From contig LSSK01000711.1 in NCBI GenBank assembly GCA_001969505.1, positions 1 to 19,075 on the forward strand: a DNA stretch of 19,075 nt. Reading direction: 5' to 3'. How positions within the stretch are numbered: position 1 is the stretch's first letter; the number at the start of each line of letters is the position of its first letter. Positions 1-9,040 of the stretch are shown here, in pieces. The stretch comes from Zancudomyces culisetae. Its lineage: Eukaryota; Kickxellomycota; Harpellomycetes; Harpellales; Legeriomycetaceae. The position numbers were made by a program, and so were the translations under genes. The notes under the pieces were generated by a model, which was given only the letters and a program-made list of their open reading frames with translations, made no database searches and was not told the origin of the DNA.

Positions 1-24
1 TTTTTTTTTTTTTTTTTTTTTTTT
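1..24. repeat. Poly(T) homopolymer at the window edge
   Basis: The window opens with 24 consecutive T residues. Shorter A/T runs occur throughout the intergenic DNA here, so this may be an ordinary homopolymer or the tail of a longer one cut by the window edge. Confidence 0.9.
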
Positions 25-580
25 GCAGTGTATTATTTTCAGCAGTTCTTTCCGATCTGTTGATGCATACCTTTTTTTTTACACACACTCCCCATTCACC
101 CACTCGCTTGCATACTTATTTCACTATTACACTCTGACCCTAGTAGTCAGTGTGTAATCATCCGACATACTTGACCTGTTTCGAATGTATTAGTACGCCT
201 CTTGGTCTAAGTAATGTTTCCCACTTTCCCATCCTACAAAAAAAAATAAAAAAGCCCATAAAAAAGAACTACATTTGTATCACGTGTTTTTCGTTACTTC
301 CAGTTGTTTACCTCTGGAACAAAGTACCCAAAGCTGCCAACCAAATTGCACCCTGGAAACGTTTGTGTGGCAGCACAAAAATAGCTTGAAAAATGGTAAA
401 CAAAGACAGCAAATGGGTATGTGATTAGCCCACCCAATCTTGATTGTTCATTGTTTTTTTACTGCCAGAAAATTAGAATACCAAAAGTTAAAAGACTCAA
501 AACAAAATATGTCTGAATCAAAGTAATTTAAAGTCTAAATAATCATTGTTAAAGTCCACCTCAGTAGTTTAACCAGCCAA
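25..580. other. Gene-free stretch upstream of the TPX2-like gene
   Basis: No convincing gene is visible. The only notable open frame (150-389, +) begins at a non-conserved site, has no recognisable motif and contains a poly(A)-derived lysine run. A CACGTG E-box core lies at 281-286. A tiny possible two-exon ORF begins at an ATG at 393 and would end after about 23 codons; it is not called as a gene. The end of a neighbouring gene outside the window cannot be excluded. Confidence 0.5.
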
Positions 581-587
581 GGTGTAT

Positions 588-595
588 TATATAAG
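588..595 (+). promoter_or_regulatory. TATA-like box of the TPX2-like gene
   Basis: TATATAAG lies about 180 nt upstream of the chosen ATG at 776, in otherwise gene-free DNA. It fits a core promoter with a 5' UTR of roughly 150 nt. It is inferred from sequence and position only. Confidence 0.45.
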
Positions 596-775
596 TGGAG
601 AAAGTCAAGAAGTAACTTCAAAGAGATCGAGAGATTAAAAGACAGTCGAACTTTAAGATATTTAACAGGAAGTATCTTTATTATTTATAACGATTATGCC
701 TACTTTCTGAAATGAAAATACAAGTGCAAGTGTAAAAGAAATATAACAAAAGGATAAAAAACTGGCGAATAAAGT

Positions 776-3654
776 ATGGAGAAGAGTAGGATTCAAAAAA
801 ATGGAAATCATGGATACGAAAATCCTAATATAGAATCGATATTCGAATTCAACGCGCCTAGAATCTATGATTTATCAAAGACTCCAGGACCAGGCGTTGA
901 TGATTGGCAAGGTTAGTATTACATTTAGTTTGACATGTAGAATCAGTATTGATGGATAAATAAATAAATAAATATTAAAAAGCGCTTGCATTACCTGTAG
1001 CTCTGAACAGGATAACACCAAAAAACACTCGAAAAATAAACGAGGGAAGCAACAGCAACAGTAGTAGCAAATACAGCGTGTATCCAAGTTTCATTAGTCC
1101 AGACATTCAAAGCGCTGGCGAAGCGGGAGGTAAAAGCGGCCACCACTATAAAAAGAGATATAATGTAACACCGTTTCCAAAGGAAAAATCAACGCTACTG
1201 ATCCCAGAGCATGATCAAAGCAACGAATCCTTTAGTGGCCAAAGCAAACAGAGTGCTGGTAATAGAAGTATAAATAGAAATAACAATAGAAATAGAAATA
1301 GAAATAGTGTAGGTGGTCGAAATGTCGGTACTGGGGCTGGTGGTAGTACTGCTACAGACTTTGTTTCACCAAAAGTCAATAGGAGAATTACTTTTGAGTT
1401 ACAAGAATGGAGTGCCGAAAAAAAACGAATGTTTCTGGGTGTAGACAAACAAAATAAAAAGCCGCAGTTTGCACTAAATGAAGATAACTATGAATTGAAA
1501 GATAAATTCAAACAAAATACGCACAACATAGTCTCGATAGAGTTAAATAATGCGGCGGAAAGCGATGTAAATGTCCTTGCTAGTGAGAGTCACGATGATT
1601 TTGAGAGAGCCAAAACATTTGGAGGCATAAAAAGCAGTATGAAGCAAGCACATGATAGTAGTGCTTATGAAAACAAGAGGAAAAAAGTTGGTTGGTCTAC
1701 CACTGAAACTCCTGAACTTCCCGAGACCACAGAGATCAGTGACGGAATGGACAACGATAAAAGAGAGCAAGCTATTATAGAAAGTGTAGGAAGCGAAAAT
1801 ATAGATATACTGGACGCAATAAAGTATGGAAAAGAAGATGGGAATGATAATCCCAGTAACTTTGATGTGACTGGAGTTGAGGCAAACGATGATATAGCTA
1901 GAGAAATGGAGCAATATACGTGTCAAATATCAAGCCTGCCTCAAGAGCAAACAGTACAACTTGAAACTGAGGAAGTTACTCCAAACAAGATATCACAACC
2001 TAACGAGTACACACTACTCGAATTCAGCCACTCAGACAAGGGTATTGATAAAGACTATGAAATTCATGACGCGAAAGAAAACGTAAAGAAAGTAGAGGAC
2101 TTTGTAGAAGAACAAGGACGTAAGGATGGTTTTGATGAATGTGGAGGAAAAAATGAGCAAGAAGAGGACGATGAGGACGATGCGGATGATGCGGAAGAGA
2201 AAGATGCGGAAGAGGAGGAAGATGATGAAATGTTTATAGATGTAAAAGATATTGAAAAATTCAAGCTAGATCTGCAGCAGCGAAGAGAACAAGTGAGAGA
2301 GTTTCAAAATGAAATGCTTAAAAAGGTTCAAAACTCCATTGAAAAAAATAAACAGGAGCGTAAGCGAAAGGCTAAAGAAGACCTAGAGAGGGAGCAGCAA
2401 GATGAATGCGAGGAGAGAGATGCTGAACACTTTAGTCAAGGTGATGAGGTGGTTGAAAAAGGTGGAGTAGAGCGTGGCAAAAAGAAACAAAAACTGGACA
2501 AAGAAGAGGGTCACGAGGAGCAGGAAAGACCATATTTGTATGCTGTCGATGGACCAAGGTTGATAAATAGACCTCTTTTTAATACTGGGGACATCGCTGT
2601 AAAGGTAAATGAGTTTATCATAACTTGTTCTTTTTTTTTTAATTTGCTGAGAGAGATGTTGTTTGTTAGTATCATAATTAAAAATATAAAGTAACAATCT
2701 ACCAATACAAAACCTGTACCAAATGTATAGCTTACAAAGCCGATGACACTCAGTTTCGAAACAGACATGCGAATAGAGATGCATCACATTAGGAATGGTA
2801 GCAGCAGACGAATTAGCAACTCAAAGCTTCGGTCAATGGTAGAAAACAAAATTATTAAAGATTTTAATATATCTGAACCTCGATATTTGAAGTCTAAAAC
2901 AACACCAAATCAGCTTTCAAATGAAAAAACTAAGTTGAGGAGCAAAAAAACCACCAAAACTAAAGTGCCACGAGAAAAGGAACTGCTGACCATAGCCGAG
3001 CCATTCATATTCGAAACTGACAAGATAGCCGAACGAAAACTGTCCAGGCTTCGCGAGTATATAAATGCGGCTAGAGAAAAGGAACAAAAGCTGAGGCACT
3101 TTACGGCTCAGCCGATGCCGGTGTTTTCGACTCCAAAACTTCCGCCAAAAGCTGTAAGGCCATCCGTAGAACCAGAGCCATTTAGATTGCTTGTGGATCA
3201 GCGGGGTATGGAGTACCAGAGACGATTGGCAGAGAAACAAGAGAAGCTGGAGCAGCTACGGAGGGCAAGAATGCAGTTCAAGGCCAATCCGGTTCCCGAA
3301 TCTACGTATTTTTACCACCAGCCGACTGACACCAATGACCTGCATGTAAATTCAGAGACAAGAGCAAGGCCATTGACAGAGACTTTAGACATCCACTTAA
3401 ACACTGAGGCACGTACTCAGCAACGGAACCTTTGGAACGAGGCGTTCAACAAGCGGCAGACCGAACAGGAGTTGCAGCTGGAGCGCGAGCGGCAAGCCCG
3501 ATTAGAGAACGAACGCCTAAACATTGCCAGATTGAGAGCAGCGATTGTGCACAAGCCATTGCCGGTTCCTGACTATACCAATCCTCTTGTAATAAAACCA
3601 TCAGATAGGCCGACTACTGTTCCCATTACTCCACCTTGGGATAAGCACAACTAG
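776..3654 (+). CDS. TPX2: TPX2-like spindle assembly factor (three exons)
   Basis: Probable microtubule-associated protein that nucleates spindle microtubules and binds/activates Aurora A kinase. The model joins exons 776-911, 1001-2604 and 2731-3654 into 887 aa; introns are 912-1000 (GTTAGT...TAG) and 2605-2730 (GTAAAT...TAG). An in-frame TAA at 770-772 supports the ATG at 776. Exon 1 encodes FEFNAPRIYDL (residues 23-33) followed by DDW (42-44), resembling the N-terminal aromatic Aurora-binding motif of animal and plant TPX2. Residues about 60-560 are poorly conserved, with an Asn/Arg repeat near 1285-1307 and a long Asp/Glu tract at about 2160-2235. Exon 3 opens with LTKPMTLSFETD, like the central TPX2 segment. 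It then carries EPFIFETDKIAERK (from about residue 670) and EPFRLLVDQRG (about 730), like the C-terminal PF06886-type repeats, within Glu/Lys/Arg-rich predicted coiled coil. Family assignment is good; the splice sites are by eye. Interchange with other TPX2/WDL-type microtubule proteins is possible. Confidence 0.85.
1285..1307 (+). repeat. AATAGA microsatellite inside the TPX2-like CDS
   Basis: Nearly four tandem AATAGA units encode an Asn-Arg repeat. This is a low-complexity, probably length-variable linker in the disordered middle of the protein. Confidence 0.8.
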
Positions 3655-3668
3655 TTATAACCAGAGGC

Positions 3669-3706
3669 GGAGGAAAAGGAAAAGGAGAAAGAGAAAGAGA
3701 GGGAGG
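3669..3706 (+). repeat. Polypurine tract just after the TPX2-like stop codon
   Basis: A 38-nt run of only G and A begins 15 nt after the stop codon and ends exactly at a GTGAGT splice donor. Purine-rich stretches of this kind often act as exonic splicing enhancers; that role is inferred here. Confidence 0.7.
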
Positions 3707-3781
3707 TGAGTGGGGAAAGTGCGTGGTTTGCTTTTTTATATTTGTTTTTGGTGTTATTTTTTCTTCATATGCTCTTATTAG
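3706..3781 (+). other. Probable 3'-UTR intron of the TPX2-like gene
   Basis: A consensus donor GTGAGT at 3706-3711 pairs with a pyrimidine-rich acceptor ending TTATTAG at 3781, giving a 76-nt intron similar in size to others here. It lies 51 nt after the stop codon at 3652-3654. The sequence after it has no useful open frame, so the intron would be in the 3' UTR. Confidence 0.45.
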
Positions 3782-3872
3782 TTTTTTTTTCAATTAAAAA
3801 ACGTATTCAAAAAGATAACTGAGTACATTGTAGTTTTAATTAAATACAAATCTAATCCCTCCTTTCCTCTTA

Positions 3873-3878
3873 AATAAA
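3873..3878 (+). terminator. Poly(A) signal AATAAA for the TPX2-like gene
   Basis: This is a canonical hexamer about 220 nt after the stop codon in the convergent intergenic region. The region 3655-4009 otherwise holds only the 3' UTRs of the two flanking genes. Confidence 0.5.
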
Positions 3879-3922
3879 GGCATACTTGGAAAGGTAATTT
3901 GGTGCGGCAATAACTAGATTAT

Positions 3923-3928
3923 TTTATT
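3923..3928 (-). terminator. Poly(A) signal AATAAA for PCCB (minus strand)
   Basis: TTTATT on the plus strand reads AATAAA on the minus strand, about 80 nt beyond the PCCB stop. It lies 45 bp from the opposing TPX2 signal, so the two transcripts probably end back to back or overlap slightly. Confidence 0.5.
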
Positions 3929-4009
3929 TCAAGAGGAAGTATGCGAAAAAAGAATAAGAAAAGACAAGCCCTTAATGTCAACAAAAAACGCATTAAATAT
4001 CTGCTTGCT

Positions 4010-5942
4010 TTATAATGGCATGTTGCTATGCTTCTTCCATGGGTTTTTCAGTGATTTTTTCTCCAGGATTTCCAAATCCTCTGCGATTCGCTGTCTGGTC
4101 GACGAGGGTGTGATAATATCGTCCAAAAATCCGCGTTGAGCAGCTGGCAACGGGTTGGCGAACTTATCGACGTAGTCTGCCTCCGCATTTGAGCGGTCTG
4201 CTTCCTTGCGGAAAATAATCTCAACGGCACCCTTGGCACCCATGACGGCGATTTCGGCTGTTGGCCAGGCATAGTTGATGTCACCCCGCAAATGCTTGCT
4301 GCTCATGACATCGTACGCACCACCGTATGCTTTACGGGTAATAACAGTGATTTTGGGTACTGTACATTCAGCATATGCGTATAGCAGCTTGGCACCCTCG
4401 CGGATGATACCGTTGTGTTCTTGCTGTGTGCCAGGCAAAAATCCTGGTACATCCACAAATGTGACAATTGGAATGTTGAAGGCATCACAGAATCGTACAA
4501 ATCGTGCAGCTTTCATGGATGCGTTGATGTCCAATACACCTGAGGATACGAGTGGCTGGTTGCCCACAACCCCAACAGTGCGGCCATCAACTCGTGAAAA
4601 TCCAACTACAATGTTCTTTGCGTAGTCAGGCATAATTTCAAAGAATTTGCCTTCGTCAACCACTCTCCTAACCACAGCCTTCATGTCATATGCCTTGGTT
4701 GAGTCCAGGGGTACAATGGTCTCAAGTGCCTCATCTGCGCGATCAGCTGGGTCGGCTGTGTATGCACGGGGTGGGTTTTCTTTGTTACTCTGTGGAAGAT
4801 AGCTCATAAATTCACGAAGTCGCGAAAGCGCAACAACATCGTTATCAAACGCATCATGTGCCACTCCTGACTTGGAGGTGTGCACCTTTGCACCACCCAA
4901 CTCCTCCTGCGTCACTGTTTCTTTGGTAACAGTCTTTACAACCTCTGGACCGGTAACAAACAAGTAAGATGTGTCACGAACCATAAACACAAAGTCGGTC
5001 AGTGCAGGGCTGTACACAGCTCCTCCTGCGCACGGACCCATAATCACTGAAATCTGTGGGACAACCCCTGAGGCGGTCACGTTGCGTTGGAAAATCTCAG
5101 CGTAGCCTGCAAGTGAATCCACACCCTCCTGGATTCTGGCACCGCCCGAATCGTTCAATCCAATTACTGGCGCACCAACTAGCATGGCCTTGTCCATCAC
5201 TTTGCAGATCTTTTGTGCAAATGTCTTGGACAAACTACCTCCGAACGCTGTAAAATCCTGTGAGAATACATATACAATTCGTCCGTTAATTTTACCTACT
5301 CCTGTTACAACTCCATCCCCAGTAATTTTGTTTTTCTCCATCCCAAAATCTACGCATTGGTGTTCTACAAATGCATCATACTCTCTAAATGAATTTGGAT
5401 CCAGCAAAAGCTCTATTCTCTCTCTGGCTGTCAGTTTTCCCTATTGAAATTAAAAATTAATGTTAATATTGTTACCACCACAGTGAATATCACTAGAGAC
5501 GTATTATGAGTTTCTAGTGGCAAATCGCGTCTGCTTACCCTTTTGTGTTGTGCATCAATTCTTGCTTGCCCTCCACCAAGATGAGCTTGCTTTCTTTTTG
5601 TGTCTATTTTTTCTAGCACTTCCTATTTAGCATTATTGAGTCAGGTTAAGCTACATTTTCACTCGACAAGTAATAATCTTCAATAACAAAAAACAGCAAA
5701 TGCATTGAGTCTGATACAATCAACAGAACGTGCGAAAACTGTTCAGTTTTACAGGTTCTTAAATAGAAATATTTCAAGTAATACTGTCAATAGAAACAAC
5801 GGTATACTCTTTCAATAAAGACACTTACCACTTTTCTGGTAGCATACCCTGCTCTCAAGGCAAGGCTGACACTCTTAAGTGGGACTACTTTAGTGCGTTG
5901 CAGAAGCCTTGTTGATAACCTTAATGTACTAACTCTGAACAT
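4010..5942 (-). CDS. PCCB: Propionyl-CoA carboxylase beta subunit, mitochondrial (three exons)
   Basis: Carboxyltransferase subunit of mitochondrial propionyl-CoA carboxylase. It moves the carboxyl group from biotin on the alpha subunit to propionyl-CoA, giving methylmalonyl-CoA. Exons on the minus strand are 5942-5829, 5622-5539 and 5440-4010 (38, 28 and 476 codons, all phase 0; 542 aa, close to human PCCB). Introns are 5828-5623 (GTAAGT...TAG) and 5538-5441 (GTAAGC...TAG). Exon 1 encodes [16 protein letters not shown] followed by more basic/hydroxyl residues, a typical mitochondrial presequence. Exon 2 gives [14 protein letters not shown] and exon 3 starts [15 protein letters not shown], the conserved N-terminal crotonase-fold region. 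[11 protein letters not shown] (about 200-212) and KAYGGAYD (ending Asp443) mark the two active-site halves. An Asp at this second site is associated with propionyl- rather than acetyl-CoA preference in bacterial PccB, by my recollection of family work. Methylcrotonyl-CoA carboxylase beta is less likely given the near-full match to PCCB and the partner gene. Confidence 0.97.
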
Positions 5943-6111
5943 GTCTTTAGCCTGTGTTGTTCTTTTCTTTCTTTTTTTACCGCCTGTTTTTCCCTTTTTT
6001 ATTTATTTGGTTTTTTCTACAAACGAGTTTATCTAGTTGTTCGTAGTTTAAGATGCAAGAATCAAGTGTAACAAACAAAGCTATAAATAAATTTACGAAA
6101 ATAAAATCGTT

Positions 6112-6120
6112 TTTTTTATA
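6112..6120 (-). promoter_or_regulatory. TATA-like box of PCCB
   Basis: On the minus strand this reads TATAAAAAA, about 170 nt upstream of the PCCB ATG at 5942. The surrounding DNA is very AT-rich, so chance occurrence is likely enough to keep confidence low. Confidence 0.3.
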
Positions 6121-7521
6121 TTATTTGTAACCGAATTGTCTCAAAAGTCCAAACACACACCACCTGTATATTACAGTGTGATTTTATTTTTTTTCTTTTA
6201 ATTTTTACTCTTCCTGGGCCACCAAGATAAAGGCTTTGATTATGTTGTCTTTTGTAAAGATAGCATAGCTTGGAGTATTAGGTATACCAAACATTCCTAT
6301 CATATACCTTGGTTGGGCCTAACATCAATACATTTTTTAGCCTCTTACCCTGCATCAGTATGTTTGAAATATTTTTGGTCAACTGCTTAAGACCATGATA
6401 CCATTCCAGAGCATCCTTGGGAGGAGGATGCGGCGGAGGAAATTGTGATTTTCCTTTGCCTCTCTTCCCAAGCCAGGAATGCACTCTACTAGTTTTTTTT
6501 CTTTTTTTTTGGATTGTAAACGCTCCAATAGACCAAAAATAGAGGAGAGTGGGGGGTGGGGTGGGGCAGATGTACCCAATCATTATTTAATTGACTTTAG
6601 ACGCACTGTACACAGAGATATGTAAAACTGTGATTTCTGTTTTATTTTTGTTTTTCCAGCTTTGATCTTTTTGTTAGTAGCTCTGGCAACGGTGAAAAAG
6701 CACCTCACTTCTTTGGTCATGATAATAGAGCTGAACAGACAAAAACTCCACCAATTCAATGCTGATATCAACCGATTCTATTTGGTTTTGGTATTACAAA
6801 CTGAATTATACACAAAGATCAAGTGTATTTACTAGCATTGTTATCTTTTCTTTTTTTTTATCTGCTTTTTACAAGAGACAGTGATAATGCGTTGGTTTTT
6901 GTTCAATACACAACACTACAAATGTATGCTGAGATAATCAAAGACCATTTTCCATATCCTAAGCAATATTCAACCCACATTCTATTAAGCTATCGGGCTA
7001 CACCTTTTTATCCTCCCCCTCCCAAATAATAGTACGATATTTTTTTTCACGTTTCAGATTTTCGCGCTTTTAGACCCGGAATTGCGCTTATTATTCAATG
7101 CTGTCCAATTGATAACCGGCTGTAATCGAATTTGCTGATACAAAATCTGTGTTAAAAGCTAATTAGATAATAGGCTGCTCAGACCCCTTCTTTTTCTTTT
7201 TTTCTGATTCGCCGTTGTGGTCTTTCCGCCTGATTTAATGGCACTGAGCGAATGATTGGTGACGTCCAATCCTTTGAACAATAGTGGTTCCTTGCAATAC
7301 CGCGCAAAAACAAAAAACAAAGAAAAAAAAACAAATAAACAAAAGCTGGAAAATACAAAATGAAAACAAAAAATGCTAATAGAGTGACAAACAGAGCTAG
7401 AAAAACGTTCGGATTTGCAAGCAGTCAGATATCTTCCGCTTTCCAACACAGTTGGCTTATCATGACGATTTTGTGGATTCTTAGTTCGTTTTAATTATTT
7501 TTTGAAAATTCTGCTGGATAC

Positions 7522-7537
7522 ACGGGGGAACCCCCGT
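7522..7537. promoter_or_regulatory. GC-rich palindrome, candidate zinc-cluster factor site
   Basis: ACGGGGGAACCCCCGT has perfect 7-bp inverted arms around AA. Its ends form an inverted CGG...CCG pair with 8 nt between, the layout bound by many fungal Zn2Cys6 activators. It stands out sharply in AT-rich DNA and lies roughly midway between PCCB and PCCA. The structure is seen directly; its role is inferred. Confidence 0.4.
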
Positions 7538-7709
7538 TTGATTTGATCAAGCTCTTGCATGTTTATCACTTTTCAGTGAACTCAACTAATCATTGCATGG
7601 TTTTTTAGACTCATGCTCTTATCTGTTACTGGAATGATGTTGGACTAGCTATATTTTAAGTTTGGGTCGGTAGAACATTTCAGTGTTTCCAAGTACTGAA
7701 ATCGTAATA

Positions 7710-8003
7710 ATGAGCTTATCTATGCCTCTACAAGATGGTGTGATATCAGTGATAGCAAACAAATTGCTGATTCAATATGCTATCTTGCAACCATATCTGC
7801 CAATTCCAAAAAAACGTTTTATCAGCAAGTCAGAGCTGAGGGCTAAGAAAAAAAAAATAGTAAAGTTGATAATGGATTGGGAGGCGGATGAAAGGCGTGT
7901 TAGGTTTGGGTGGATGAATCCCTACTTCAGCCTAAATCACAATTCAACTAGGAAGAGAGAAAGATATTTACATGTGAAATGTTCTGATGAAACTAATCTC
8001 TAA
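7710..8003 (+). CDS. Hypothetical small ORF, 97 aa, unrecognised
   Basis: An ATG-initiated frame (ATG at 7710) runs 97 codons to TAA. The predicted product is basic, with a Lys/Arg-rich centre (KSELRAKKKKIVKLIMDWEA) and an aromatic segment (RVRFGWMNPYFSLN). I recognise no domain, signal peptide or membrane segment. A CAG preceded by T-containing sequence at 7680-7683 could be a splice acceptor, so this might instead be a terminal exon. In AT-rich DNA an ORF of this length can arise by chance, so the call is weak. Confidence 0.2.
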   Translation: MSLSMPLQDGVISVIANKLLIQYAILQPYLPIPKKRFISKSELRAKKKKIVKLIMDWEADERRVRFGWMNPYFSLNHNSTRKRERYLHVKCSDETNL

Positions 8004-8408
8004 ATCAACTACTTCTAACATATGCCAAATACTCAAGTAAAAAATATTCCGAGCAAAGGGCATTATTTTTTGTTATACAACTGCTGAGAACGTACATATC
8101 TATTTCTGAATTGGGTTCAAGCTTTGGCTTTATCTCGAAGAAATGTAGAGATATAGGACATGCTATCCAGTAAAAAACATGCAAATTGTCAATTTTTGGA
8201 TCAAGCTGTAACCAAACTCAACGTTTTCATCCTATTTGAGCCTAATGAAAAATGAGCGCAATGTATTTACGTAATCTGATTCTGCTAAAACCACCCTAGT
8301 TTTTTATGTATTGAACTAGTTGGCTAATGCGAAAAATTAAATAAGCTGGTGCGGACCAACTGAGTTGAACAGCTACAAGATAAATTAAATATTCAAAAAA
8401 AAAGAACT

Positions 8409-8436
8409 GAAAAGCATTGAAAAGTGTACCGAAAAG
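8409..8436 (+). repeat. Three spaced GAAAAG direct repeats
   Basis: GAAAAG occurs at 8409, 8419 and 8431, each preceded by T or C, at spacings close to one helical turn. It lies about 600 bp upstream of PCCA. This could be a cluster of factor sites or simple A-rich sequence. Confidence 0.3.
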
Positions 8437-8873
8437 TATATCGGAAAAAAAAGCAGAAAGACAAATATACTTTTAGAAATTTCTTTTGTTCACATCTGTT
8501 CGGCTTGTAGCATAATAGTATATCGCGTAAAAGGTAAGAATGAGTTTTTTATTTGTAGCAGGATTTCGGTGCTTTTACTATTTGTCATTTGAAACAGACA
8601 GCAAATGAAACAAGGTGGATGTAGACTTGTCCAACCCTACTGCCTGGAAACCCAATAAATGATGCGTCCTTCAAATGCTGATCTGAATTCTAATGTCTAA
8701 GACGTGAAATGTGAATAGGGGGGAGGGGTGAAGTTAGCCAACAGGAATATCCCGAATAAAAGGATATTGCTTTTGTAGTATTTGCAACATTGTTTCCAAG
8801 TTGGCAAACAAAAAAGTAAAAGTAAATATTACTAGATCCCCTCATTCCCCAATGTTCTCTCCTCTTCTTATAT

Positions 8874-8880
8874 TATAAAT
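8874..8880 (+). promoter_or_regulatory. TATA-like box of PCCA
   Basis: TATAAAT follows a pyrimidine-rich patch (about 8837-8870) and lies about 160 nt upstream of the PCCA ATG at 9041. This is plausible core-promoter architecture but only a short motif in AT-rich DNA. Confidence 0.3.
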
Positions 8881-9040
8881 GAACTTGCATAGATGCAATT
8901 AGCTTTTGTGCCCAAAGTTTACAAAAATGTTGAATTCATACTTTTAGGAAAAACACACAGTCCCAAAAAGAAAGGTGAAATAGAGGGATTTTAAAAGACA
9001 CAGGAAAACAAGAATACGAGTGAAAAGGTTAAAAAAAAGA

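Larger units (their letters stand above)
5943..9040. other. Long divergent intergenic region between PCCB and PCCA
   Basis: This stretch of about 3.1 kb separates the two divergent start codons. It presumably contains both promoters. It is AT-rich with many poly(A)/(T) runs, a TGACGT core near 7260, a GC-rich palindrome at 7522-7537 and GAAAAG repeats near 8409-8436. Several short ORFs occur on both strands (6205-6490 minus, 6583-6717 minus, 6823-7029 plus, 7159-7320 minus, 7710-8003 plus). None shows a family motif that I recognise. An unrecognised multi-exon gene or a decayed one could be hidden here, since the length is large compared with the other gaps. Confidence 0.6.

Noticed and set aside
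150-389. 79-codon plus-strand open frame near the left edge
   Set aside because: It has no motif and no supported start, and part of it is a poly(A)-derived lysine run. It lies in promoter-like AT-rich DNA.
393-536. Possible mini gene: ATG at 393, GTATGT donor and CTGCCAG acceptor giving a 23-residue basic peptide
   Set aside because: I considered eL41-like ribosomal proteins because of size and basicity, but the sequence does not match. It is too short to support without transcript data.
2064-2264. Ser-rich minus-strand frame opposite the TPX2-like gene
   Set aside because: It is an antisense shadow of the Asp/Glu-rich coding tract.
6583-6717. Minus-strand 45-codon basic ORF beginning MTKEVRCFFTVAR, weakly like ribosomal protein eL38
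   Set aside because: The conserved eL38 segments (RRKDA and the YLYTL strand) are absent, so the resemblance is probably chance from Lys-rich sequence.
6823-7029. Plus-strand 68-codon frame with a phrase (LLSYRATPF) reminiscent of retrotransposon integrase
   Set aside because: It is a single short phrase with no catalytic DDE, zinc finger, LTR or other retroelement feature nearby.
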